From NCBI GenBank assembly GCA_000708835.1, contig DF237654.1, positions 1 through 41,983 on the forward strand: a stretch of DNA of 41,983 nucleotides, read 5' to 3'. Positions 32,115-41,983 of this stretch are shown piece after piece (position 1 is the stretch's first letter; the number at the start of each line of letters is the position of its first letter). Both the position numbers and the translations under genes were made by a program. The stretch comes from Klebsormidium nitens. Taxonomy: Eukaryota; Streptophyta; Klebsormidiophyceae; Klebsormidiales; Klebsormidiaceae. The notes below the pieces were generated by a model that worked only from the letters and a program-made list of their open reading frames with translations, was not told the origin of the DNA and ran no database searches.

Positions 32115-35100
32115 GTTGACCGCCAACCCGACCGCGCTGCTTCTGAGGATCTTCGGCGCACGGCTGAGGTGGGGTGGCTCTCAACCGTCTTCGGCTCACT
32201 TACAACGTTAGTTTCTTGAGAGTCCACTGAACGGCTGTTAGGCAGGAGCCGCAGAAACAGTGGATCCTACTACAATTCGAGCCCCTTGTGGCACAAAGTT
32301 CTCAAATTCTGGGCGCCGGGCTTCAAGATGGGGATCATGTCTGCTCCTCTCACGCGATCATCTGACTGACGTCAGTCGTTTTAGGCCCGGCTTGGCAGTA
32401 TCGTACCCACGGTCGGCTTTGAAGTTCGTCCGACGGCGGGTGTGAAAGCCCAGTGAAGGGGTTCTCAAGATCAGATCTTATGGAATCGTATCCGCAATCG
32501 CAGGGCTGCGATCTTCCGTGCTTGCGTCGTCTGCAAAACACGTCAGCCGGGTCACGTGGTCACGTCAGCTGCTCTTCGCCGATGAATTTCTCGATGTTTT
32601 TCGCAGGCGGCTGTCCAAAGATCGAAGTGCTTTATGGGTGAAAGATGGTGTTCTTCCGTCAGTAACTTCTAGTCGAGTCTCGGCACTTTCTGTGTGTACA
32701 GAACAAGTTCTAATGGGGCCTCCTGTTGCGACGGCACTAACTCTGGATACTGACGTCACTCTGCTTTCAACACAGATTAGGTTGGCATCGAAGAACTCAG
32801 AAGCCGCATACCCTGAAGGCTAAGACGTATCCGTTGTCATATAAAATCTCGCACGGCATCTCGTTTATTTTGATGAAAGTCGCCTGTAGGGTGACATCAC
32901 CGCAGTTCCAATAGGGATCCCGCTTAGCTTTTGAAACGTGGCCAAATCTCTTGACCCTACTTCGTCAACAAGGGGCGTAATCAGACAAGTTTCGCATCAG
33001 TTTTCTTGACCGTCAACAAGTGGCTCAATCAGACTCTATACCGCATCACGCATCCATAAGCAGAACTTCGACGGGTCCCCTTGTACAGGCGGGGTGCGGC
33101 GGCAAACCCTCGCGTCGGCTCCGACGACTGCCCATTCCCTTATGTGAACGATTCCGCAGCGGGGGAAGCGAGAGGTAAAGGAACCCGGATTCAACTCCCT
33201 TTCTTTCTTACCTGAAGTCAAGAATTCATCAATGAGTGGGCAGGGCGGTCATTGGCGTGATCATGAAACACTCGAAAGGGAGTACACCTCAAGCGAGATC
33301 ATCCGGATTGCAAACTGGCTGTGAACGGACACTCCTTTTGCGGACCCTCTTTTCCACCTCCTCTTTGGCTGACGGAAAGTGCTTTCTTTCTTTCTCTGTT
33401 CTTGTGTGGCTTTAGAAAGCTCATTTTGACAGCTCACTGCGGCGTCCGTTCAGTCCAGGCAGCTGTCGCAAACCACTCCGTTTTGCTTCCGCTTGACTTG
33501 GGTGTCTGTGAAGGAACGAAACGGGGCTCTCGTAGGATTGTTGGTGGCTTATAGTCCTTCGGATTTGGCGAAGTCTTGCTGACTGAGCGGCATTCCAGAT
33601 GGTGAAGGGTTCAAACCCTCGGATTGAATCAAGTGATATAAAGTCGAGCTGTGGTGTTGACCCGTCCGATCAGAAACCAGGTCAGGGGACCGAGGTGTCG
33701 GTGACAGTCAGGAGGTCCTGCGTATTAATTGTCCGACCTGCCAGTCTGAGTGCACGCTATCTCGTCTCACTGAGTTAGGAACTTAGCAAGTGGGGTCCCC
33801 CGCGGACGTCCAAGAAAACGGCCCGCCGCTTGAGGTGCTCCAATGGTCCGATCCCGTCGGTATTTCGGACAGTAATCATATGGTATGGGACATAATGGGA
33901 GTCGGCCGGGACCGGTCACCGTTTGGCGTCTCCTCCGGCTTAAAACCGTCCGTGCTAGGAATGACGACACCCCTGGAAATCCTCGCTCGATCAGTGTTGG
34001 GACGGATGACGACATAGACTTCTATCATTTGATCGCTCAAGCACACGCGGGGGCCGGCCGCCAGCCATAGATTTGAATCAACTCAAGAAAGGCCTAAATA
34101 ATAATTTAATACAAGATAACAGGTAATACTGGGTAATACGCCCCGGCCCCCGACTAGGAGAATCCTAACCTAAGAAAGTAGGTACCTGCTCTCTTTCCCA
34201 GCTATCCACCCTAACCTTCCCGCGGTCCCACTAACCCAACCACCTGTTAACATTACCGTATCCGACGTATTTCATATAGGTATTAAATAGGTACCTACAT
34301 GTTTTCTGTGTTTCGATCCGCCAGCCTGGGCCTGCCTGGGCCTCAGGCTGGGCCGTTAAAAACGACCATGACCCGGTACCTACATGACTACCTATCGTCT
34401 AGGTACCTACCTATACGGTAGGCGGCCAGCCGGGTCGAGCCTCCGGACTCCGGCCTCCGTCGGAATCGACCCCCTACCTCGCCCTCGTATATGTTCACAT
34501 CTAAGACAATATTGTCGACACATGCAAAAGATTCCTTTCCAGGCTGGGCAGTGGGGCCACGGGACTACCTAGGTACTCAGGACTTGTCGACATTTATAAA
34601 TCTCAGCACCTCCCCGTCATCTTATGCCACGTCCGTGCTACAGAGATTATATCTCCAAGAACCTCGGCAGGTGTACCCAGTTGCTTTTGCCTTTCGCCTC
34701 AGTTTGAACTCAGCAATGACCGCCACCAGAGACCCATGGACAGCTGTACTGAAAGCTGATCAGATTTGCAAAACAGTAGCAGCTCAGCCAACGGTGTAAC
34801 ACAACCACGTAGATGAGGTGTGTCTCGTGTGGTTGACACCTAATCCTAGCTACCGGAGGGCCAACGGGCCCAGCGTTTCCATCATCCATCTTTCGTTCTA
34901 TGGTGTTCACATCCTGATTCGTAGTGTTCACATCCTTCGTCGCTTTGACACATGTCCGCTTCTCGACGGTTGTAGGGGAAGTAGTGGCCTTCCCCATTCG
35001 CCCCACATCACTCTCTCGGCCAGCTTGCTAAAAAGATTCCTCAAAAGATTCCCACGATGTCGCAATGTAAGCAATCAGCTCCGCTTGCGTCGAGCCCAGC

Positions 35101-35175
35101 AGAGTGTGCGTTCTTTACTTTCTCATGTTTTAGGAGAGTGCATAAGGCACATGTTACCAGTTACCTTTGCGGCAG
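32115..35175. other. Long region without a confident gene
   Basis: I searched both strands for exon series with consistent phase and found none. A 59-codon frame starts at 33600 (MVKGSNPRIESS) and a 101-codon frame at 32518; neither looks like a known protein or has supporting exons. From 34100 to 34600 the DNA is rich in GTAGGTACCTAC-like palindromes and C-rich stretches. Single TGACGTCA palindromes sit near 32368 and 32750. Confidence 0.4.
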
Positions 35176-35374
35176 GTTCTGCTTGAGGAGAGAGCTGACG
35201 GTGACCTTCGTCCAGCGTATCTGCTCGCGTTGGGGGCGCCCTCGCTGCCGCTGCAAACGCTGGGAAGGTGAGTCATCACGGTGCATTGAGCAGGGTGTAT
35301 TGAATAGGGCATTGCTTGCGCCGCTTTTTTGGAGCTTGTCATGTCGCACTCGCAGCTCGGGAAGGGCTCAGTGA
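35176..35374 (+). CDS. Possible 3' exons of an unrecognised gene
   Basis: A GC-rich stretch, 35176-35267, lies between a TGCGGCAG acceptor and an AG/GTGAGT donor and reads VLLEERADGDLRPAYLLALG then APSLPLQTLG. A second acceptor (CTCGCAG, ending 35355) continues in the right phase as SSGRAQ and a TGA at 35372-35374. The splice sites are good, but no upstream exon could be found and the peptide is not recognised. It may belong to the coiled-coil gene upstream, to an unseen gene, or be chance. Confidence 0.25.
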
Positions 35375-35734
35375 AGCCAGTTCGTTAGCCAGGGACGGCG
35401 CAAGAATTCTAGTGCGAGAACTCCTCTTTGAAGCTCTTACTGAAGCTGATCGGTTGCGGTTCATTTCGGATCTCTTTCACAACTTGTGACCACTGGAAAG
35501 CAGTAGCTTGTACTGCGCAGATCTTCTTTGCAGTCTTACAGCGAACTTTTGTGTAGAAGAAGGGTTCGGAGCTGGCTGATTGTGAATTTGGCTTCACTGG
35601 ACCTACTGTTCGTGCTGCGCGATGCTTCTAACCAATCTGCGCTGCAGACAACAGTTCTATGCTTGTGCCTTTATATGTAACGGGAACTTTTCCTAGTGCC
35701 ATCAGCTTATGATCTTCTCTCCTGTCTTATGCAG

Positions 35735-38700
35735 GCACAGTCCTCGCTTGCATCGCCCCCCACGGTCACGATGGTTCAATTCGAGCAGTACACATGGATT
35801 TTTGCAATCGGGACCATTGTCAGTTTCGTCTGCGCCTTTGGGATTGGCGCCAACGATGTGGTGAGTACTCATCTTTATGAAGACGTATGCTTACGTACTC
35901 ACAAGTCAGGCAGTGAGTCTCCCATTGGGCAAAAGTTGCATGTTCAAGTGTGGGAAAGTCGACTGAGAGTTCTCCGTAGTTAGTTTCATCCTTTCAGGAA
36001 TCGGCGCCACTGATGTGGTATACACTGACGTTTCGGGAGCGTACATCTGCATACTCTTTATGACTGCAGGCTAAACTGTATTTTCCATCGTCCAATCTTT
36101 GTGTTCTCCATCGGGACGAAAAATGAATGTCCAGATGGGAAGGTCGACCACAAGTTTTCAGATACCTGATTCCATCACTGGCCGTGAAACGTCCGCTTTC
36201 TGCGCTTTGTGGTGTATTATGTCTCCTCCGTTACTCAACTTCGAGGTCATTGCTCGCCCAAAACTGAGCACACAAGCTACCCCACCAGCTGACACGATTT
36301 CGGCGGTTCGTCTTCCATCAACGACTCGAAACGTCGGCTCTTCCAGCTCTCTGGCGGTTTTGTTTGTCTGGGGCACGTCTTGTTTACGTCGGTCCCAAGG
36401 AACAACCAAAGCAAGAGCGAAAGTTCTGGAATTGCCCCACAGGCGCCGGATCCTGTACTTCCTCCGGTTGTTTCATTTCCCTCCCACTTTTTCCACACGT
36501 TGTGAAGGATTTGGCTGGTGTAACCTTCCATCCATTGGTTCAACGTATGAGGGTTGGCGTAAGTTTCATCCATCAGTTCCATGTGTTTCTTGGTTGGCGT
36601 AAGTTTCATACAGTGCCTGGATTTCATGCATGCGGACTACTTCACTTCTCCGTTCATTCTCAGTTCTCTCCGTCTTCTTCCGCATGCAGGCCAACTCGTT
36701 CGCCACTTCGGTTGGGTCCCGAGCGCTGTCCATGCCCCAGGCGATCATGATAGCAGCGGTCTGCGAATTCCTGGGGGCGTTGCTGCTGGGAGCCGGAGTC
36801 ACTGACAGTAAGCGCAAAGAAGCCTGTTTAGGCGCCGAAACATGTGTTTGTGGCGTAGAAGCAGGTGTTTGAAAGGTTGAAGCATGTCTTGTCTAAGTTC
36901 GTGCTCCAGTGTTCCAAGTGTTCCAGTATTTCAAATCTTCGAGCCCTGACTCTTTCCCCTCGTGACGCGATCCGTGTTTTACATTCTGGAGTTTTGGTTT
37001 GCCCGAAAACGGGAGCCTTGTTTTCGAAACGTCTTCCATTGCTCTGCACGACAAACAATAAAAGAGGTGCAGAACCCAGTTCTGGGCGATTAAGTTCCCA
37101 ACAGCTCTGAGCTTAGTCCGACACGTCGAGGCCACTGGTTTGCCGTCGAATGAAGATCACCTCGCGCTTACCGACTTGTTGGCGCCTGATCTGCTTGCCG
37201 TTCCTTCTGCAGCTGTGAAGAATAAGATTGCCAACGTGGCGCTCTTCAACAACACCCCAGGTTAGCGACCTCCCCTTTCACCCTTGATTCGCTTCGAGCG
37301 CAAGGATCAGGCATCTCAAAACATGCTAGAGCTCGATTCGACGATTCTTTCAGCGACTTTCGTCACGGTCATGTGACATGCATCGTTCTCCACTCTGCAT
37401 GGAGAATCGGGCTCGATTGAACAGCGCCTGTCACATTTGAACCTTGGGACCCTTTGAAGAGGCGGGCCTTCTGAAACGCCTCCATGCAATCAACATAGCG
37501 ATCAGCATAATGCGCTCTTGACAAACTTGCCCAAATGGCAAAGCGTTTTTTCCCCCTCCGTGCGCAGAGCTGCTGATGATGGGCATGCTTGCGGTCATGA
37601 TCACGGCGGCCTTTTGGGACAACTTCGCGTGTCACTTGGAGCTGCCCGTCTCGACCACTCACACCACAGGTAAGCCGACGCTCTCCGTGGGGTTTTGTCG
37701 ATCTAAATAGAATCTATCGCGCAATCAGTGACTCAGGGACCAAATCAGAGATGAATTCAGAAATCTCTTCAGAGGTTCGAGTGAGCTTTGCGGAAATTCT
37801 GCCCTGGTGAATTGCGAAACTCGATTGAGCCATTTCAGGATCTCGCTTTTAGAAACCCTCCCTGAACTCTCTCTCTCTTTTCAACCTCAGTCGAACCCCG
37901 AAACAGTCGAACCCCTTTTCAGGGTTCTCGCTTCCCAGAACTCTCCCAAAACGTTTCCCAACCTCGATTGAACGCATCCAGCGCAACTGGCCAATACTGC
38001 GCTGCCAATCCCTGGTTTGTATGTTAGCTGTCTCCTCTCATTCACGAAGCCTTCTCCGTGTTTAAAAGAATTTTGCTCCTTTCACAGTCGGTGCAATTGT
38101 GGGCATGGCCTGGGTCATTCGCGGACGCTACGCGGTGGTGTGGAGCAAGCTGAACATCAACACTGCGACGGGCGACAACGATTTTCCATACCTCAAGGGC
38201 ATGAGCATCATCTTCCTCCAGGTTAGTCAAGTCGTTGGAATCAGTTCTAATGAACCTAGTTTATCGTATAAGACACCCTGCCTGAGACGGGTGGGGTTAG
38301 CAACGGGGTTAGGGTGAGCACTGGTCTCAAACGAGTCCAACGTTTGGAGTTCAGGTTTTCAGTGTGTTTGCTGCGTTCTTTTTTCAAGTTGAGCTCTTAC
38401 GAACCATTCTAAAGAATCAAGTGTGCCCCACTGTCTGACATTCGGACTGTTGCGTGCGTACCAGCACACCTCTTTCTGATTCTAGGAGTCACGCAGACGG
38501 CTCTCATGCAGTCACGTTTGTCATGCCTGCTGTCCGGATGCTACTCTCCGTGCTAGTTCTAAAAGCTCACTCTGTTTTCTTGTGCCTTTGCGCAGTGGAT
38601 CGTGTCGCCCCTCAGTTCCGGCGTTCTGGTCGCGATCCTGTTCTTCCTGCTGCGCACCTTCGTCCTCCGCTCGCCGCACTCTTTCATCCGCGCCTTCTAC

Positions 38701-41700
38701 GTGAGTCGTGCTTCTCCCTTAATTGCCACTTTACGGCTCCACCTTCCTACGGTCCCAAGGGAAATCGGAAGGAAGCCCAATGGCTGTGGCGCTCTATGTG
38801 GATCACATTTAAAAATGCTTTTCCCGAAGTTTGCTTAGCAGCTCTTTTTGTAGCACCTGATTGCCCTCTTGATAACCTCAATTTGAGTTACAGCGATTAT
38901 ATCAGGGAGTACGGAAGAGAAGAGCGTTTGGATCGCTGATCCCTCCACCGTGACCGGATTTCCAGAGGACTGTTAGCGAAAACAAAAAGCTCTGACTTGC
39001 AGACTGTGGCTGACTCGGATCTACGTTGTTGCTTTGAGACGTGAGTGAGACAATGACGCTTGTGAAGGCGTGACCAAACATTCTCCTGTTGTGGGTTTGT
39101 CGAGTGAAAGGTCCCAACTCCGCCGAATGCAGTTTCTAGTGTGCCCTAGCTAACAAACGTATGTCGTCATCGCATGCAGCTGTTCCCGGTTCTGGTGGTT
39201 GCGACTTTCTTCGTGGTCGTCATGTTCATCATCCAGACCGGCAACAAGAACTCCAGCTGGGAAGTGAGTTGCCCCATTTGAAACGCTTTGCCTGAACACC
39301 TTTGGAATGTTGAGAGTTCTGTTACCCAGACCTTTCTCCGATGCAAACCTTCCTTTCGTGCTCGGCTTGGCTGTCACGACGGTGCACAACAGCTGTCGTT
39401 TGCTGAGTTTTCGAAATAAGCTTCGTCTAAACCCAATTTGCTGGATGTTGTAGTCCTGTTCCCTCTCGATCTTTCACCAATACTCTTCTCGAATCAGGCT
39501 TTGCTTGTCTGTCCACAATAATCAGCATCTGTTTGTCGCCAACTGTGCTTGTAGACGTCATCTTTCGTGCACACTCGTTCCACGAACCTCAACTGCTTTT
39601 ACGTATTGATGACGTCCACTTGTCTTGCTTGTTGCACATTAGCCGCCGCACTCGGTTCAGTACCCTTTGCGCTTGCCGACGTCATCTTCCGTCCGACGAG
39701 TCTGAACAGATTTCCCAACGCCTCGGACGTCCGCTTGTCTTGCTTGGTGCACACTACTTAGCCATCTTTGGCTTGCTGACGTCATCTTCCGTCCGACGAG
39801 TTAACAAGCTTTTCAACCCCTCGGACGTCCGCTTCTCTTGCTTGACGCATACTACTTAACCATCAACTCGCTGACGTCATCTTCCGTTCGACGAGTCTGA
39901 GTCAACAAGTTTTGCAACCCCCTCTGACGTCCGCTTCACTTGCTCGCTGTCCGCAGAAAGTGTCCGACAGCAAGAGCGTGTGGGTTAGCGCCGTGGTTGC
40001 TGCCGGCATGGGCGTGCTGACGGTGGCTGTCATCATGCCGTTCCTGTACAAGGCGGTCCACGCCGCAGACTCTGAGAGGGAGCGGTGAGCGCGCTTCTTT
40101 CCGCTTCGATTGTTTCCGCTTCGATCAAGATTGTTAGTGGGCGTCCTGGAACCCGGGATACCTGACGTCACGTAACGACATCGAAGCATGATTCTCTGGG
40201 GTCCTGTTGCCAACAACTTGGTTTTGGAGTTTGTACCCCGAGCACTGGGCCCTGCTAAATGTGACCGGGTGATGACGTTGCGTTGACGCTCTCTTTAAGC
40301 AAACAAGTGATAGCATCGTAAGACTCGTGCGGTCGACTTTGGACGTTCTAAACCCGGACGGGCAAACCCGAATCTCAATTTCGGGACTCGGTTAAGTGGT
40401 ATACGACTGCTCGAACGCGTCGGTTTTAGATGTCGCATGCAAAGTCCCACCAGGTGACGGTTTTTACACACGCGCTCATTCCGCCGCAGAATGGATCTCG
40501 TTGCGCGTTGGGCTTGACTTGCTATTGCGGACAGTAGATAAGATGGGTTTTGTAGTGCTTCTTCTGAAACGGCGGACAGTTAAGAAGATGGGTTTTGTAG
40601 TGCTTCTTCTGAAACGACACCTGTTATACTTGCAGCTTTGAATCCGATCGAAGTGGGTTTGCCGTGCTTCTTCTGAAACGACACCTGTGATTCTTTCAGC
40701 TCTGAAGCTGACCGGCAAATGGAGGCCGCCCTTTTCAGTCCTCTTTGACGCTGTTTTCCCAGCGTGGGTGTAGGACGAAACGGGCGATAAAGTGGGCTCT
40801 GACGTTCATAACTTAGTGTCGAAACCGGCGATCATGCAAGGGGGCCTTTGCAGTTCATCTGAAGCGACACCTGTCATGTTTGCAGCGTTGAAGCTGACCA
40901 GAAAATGGAGGCCGCCCGGATCGAGGCCGGCGAGCTCGATCCCAAGGAGGCCGCGATCATGCGCGCGCAGGCCAACGAGCAAGCAGCCCTTCAAAGTGAG
41001 ACACGTGTCCCTTCGTCTGCTGTGGCGTTAAGAGATGGACGAGCCGGACTGGTGGTTGCGTCTTACCTGTCCAGAGCAGAGCAGTGTGTTTCAAATAGAG
41101 CGAACTGACGAGGAGGTAATTGAACTTCAAAAGCTTGGTTAGGGCTCGGATTAGTGTTTGTGGGTCTACCAACTTTTCTTTATCTCTTTATTCATGGCAG
41201 ATTCGCTGATGACTGGGTTTATTTATGGAAATTCGCTGATGACTGTTGGCGGCTCTCTTTGGAGCTGATGCCAGAGAGCTGACGTCAGAGCGTATATTCA
41301 CACCGCTGGCTGTCGCTGACGTACACCTCATCGTTTCGACGCGCGCAGGCAAGGACACCATGTGGCACCGCTCCATGGAGAAGTACGGTGTGAATAGGTT
41401 CGCGCAGACGAACGCGGGCAAATTCATCTTCGGCAACGCGTTTGTCAAGACCTTGACGTACGGCGCTTCTTACGACGTTCATTCCGCCATCGGGAATGAC
41501 ATCCGCGTCGGGACGATCTGGGAGGGAGCCGAAGTCTTCGATTTCAAGACGGAGCGCCTGTTCCGCTACCTCCAGGTGCGTGTCGAACAGCGGAATGGAA
41601 GCGAATCCGTTGATTCGGAGTCAACACCCTTGCAAAGTAGCTTTGCAGTGACGACACGGAAAACCGCTCCTACTCCAGGGTCCGACGTTAGAGCGAAAGT

Positions 41701-41983
41701 GCCTGGGTCTTTGGTTGTCTGCTCACGTTCTGCTTTGAACTTAGCTTGCTCAATTTTTGAGGCTACCGACCCCTCTATCGGTATGATTGAAAGTATTTCG
41801 GAGGCTTTCGAGGGAATATAGTATGACGTTCTCGTGTTGTCTGCCATTCTGATGTGCATGTCAAGACCAGGAAAGAAGCGCAACCGCAAAAATTTCAACG
41901 TCCTCTGCTCTGCATTCACTGCAGATCTTCTCTGCTATGGTCATGTCTTTCGCCCACGGGTCCAACGACGTTGCCAACGCCAT
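35735..41983 (+). CDS. PiT-family sodium/phosphate symporter (PHO4/SLC20 type), 3' partial
   Basis: Imports inorganic phosphate, in this family usually with Na+ (or H+ in plastid forms), across a membrane. Exons: 35735-35860 (ATG at 35771), 36690-36807, 37213-37260, 37568-37669, 38088-38221, 38596-38700, 39180-39263, 39957-40084, 40886-40995, 41349-41575, 41925-41983 and beyond. All junctions are GT-AG and phases agree throughout. The family signature appears twice, as expected: GANDVANSFATSVGS across exons 1-2 and HGSNDVANA at the window end. PVSTTHTTVGAIVG across exons 4-5 is also a hallmark. Hydrophobic segments in exons 1, 2, 4, 6, 7 and 8 are transmembrane helices. Exons 9 and 10 encode the charged central loop. 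A frame open upstream of the ATG to 35735 is probably leader. The remaining C-terminal helices lie beyond the window. Confidence 0.95.
39554..39956 (+). repeat. Diverged minisatellite before a PiT exon
   Basis: Four copies begin GACGTCATCTTNCGT at 39554, 39678, 39778 and 39873 (spacings 124, 100 and 95). Each is followed by a CGACGAGT...AAC stretch, then GACGTCCGCTT.TCTTGCTT. The last copy runs straight into the acceptor of exon 39957-40084, whose pyrimidine tract (CTTCACTTGCTCGCTGTCC) is part of the repeat. Confidence 0.8.
40528..40918 (+). repeat. Nested duplications ending in decoy copies of a PiT exon start
   Basis: A 45-base unit (GCGGACAGT...GATGGGTTTTGTAGTGC) occurs twice from 40528. 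Its end, CTTCTTCTGAAACGACACCTG, leads to three successive acceptors, at about 40636 (ACTTGCAG), 40700 (CTTTCAG) and 40885 (GTTTGCAG). The second is followed by a copy of the first 31 bases of exon 40886-40995 (TGAAGCTGACCGGCAAATGG) at about 40700-40731. Only the last has the full exon. Confidence 0.8.

Noticed and set aside
32396-32453. A short frame reading IVPTVGFEVRP, resembling the switch region of ARF/ARL GTPases
   Set aside because: No neighbouring exon with the P-loop, WDxGGQ or NKxD motifs could be found, so the match is too short to support a gene.
33580-33650. Possible tRNA around GGGTTCAAACCC
   Set aside because: The T-loop-like motif is good, but no acceptor, D or anticodon stems pair with it at the right distances.

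Overview
The window is nuclear DNA from a eukaryote. Every convincing gene is broken by GT-AG introns, exons are GC-rich and introns clearly less so, and there are no operons or Shine-Dalgarno sites. A plant-type SNF12/BAF60 subunit and a PiT-type phosphate transporter, together with the base composition, suggest a green-lineage alga. A charophyte such as Klebsormidium is my guess from overall look only. Exon coordinates were worked out by hand from splice sites and reading phase.

Layout. 1-4214 (+): 3' part of a five-exon, cysteine-rich, probably secreted protein, with one in-frame TAA. 4215-8460: mostly non-coding, holding a 971-bp CACTA-like non-autonomous DNA transposon (6236-7206) and a weak minus-strand coding signal (5349-5797). 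8685-23684 (+): one very large gene of about 14 exons (about 1757 aa), with a disordered N-terminus, a coiled coil built from very small exons, and a 2.2-kb exon encoding about 13 alternating acidic/basic repeats. 24620-29180 (-): SNF12/CHC1, subunit of SWI/SNF chromatin remodelling complexes, complete or nearly so, convergent with the giant gene. 30196-32114 (+): an unrecognised, apparently frameshifted coiled-coil gene. 32115-35730: no clear gene, apart from a weak exon pair at 35176-35374. 35735-41983 (+): PiT family phosphate symporter, 5' complete, cut off by the window end.

The most unusual signal is shared by unrelated genes. The giant gene (twice), SNF12 and the PiT gene each carry tandem partial copies of an intron end plus the first 30-100 bases of the next exon. 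The copy next to the complete exon is intact, while the others carry stops, frame changes or lost motifs. This leaves ladders of decoy 3' splice sites and, in SNF12, what looks like a frame-breaking poison exon. Also notable are the polyampholyte repeat protein, a strong excess of the palindrome TGACGTCA (16 exact copies counted), and telomere-like G-rich introns.

The genes do not form a pathway. Two have clear functions (chromatin remodelling and phosphate uptake); the others are unassigned.
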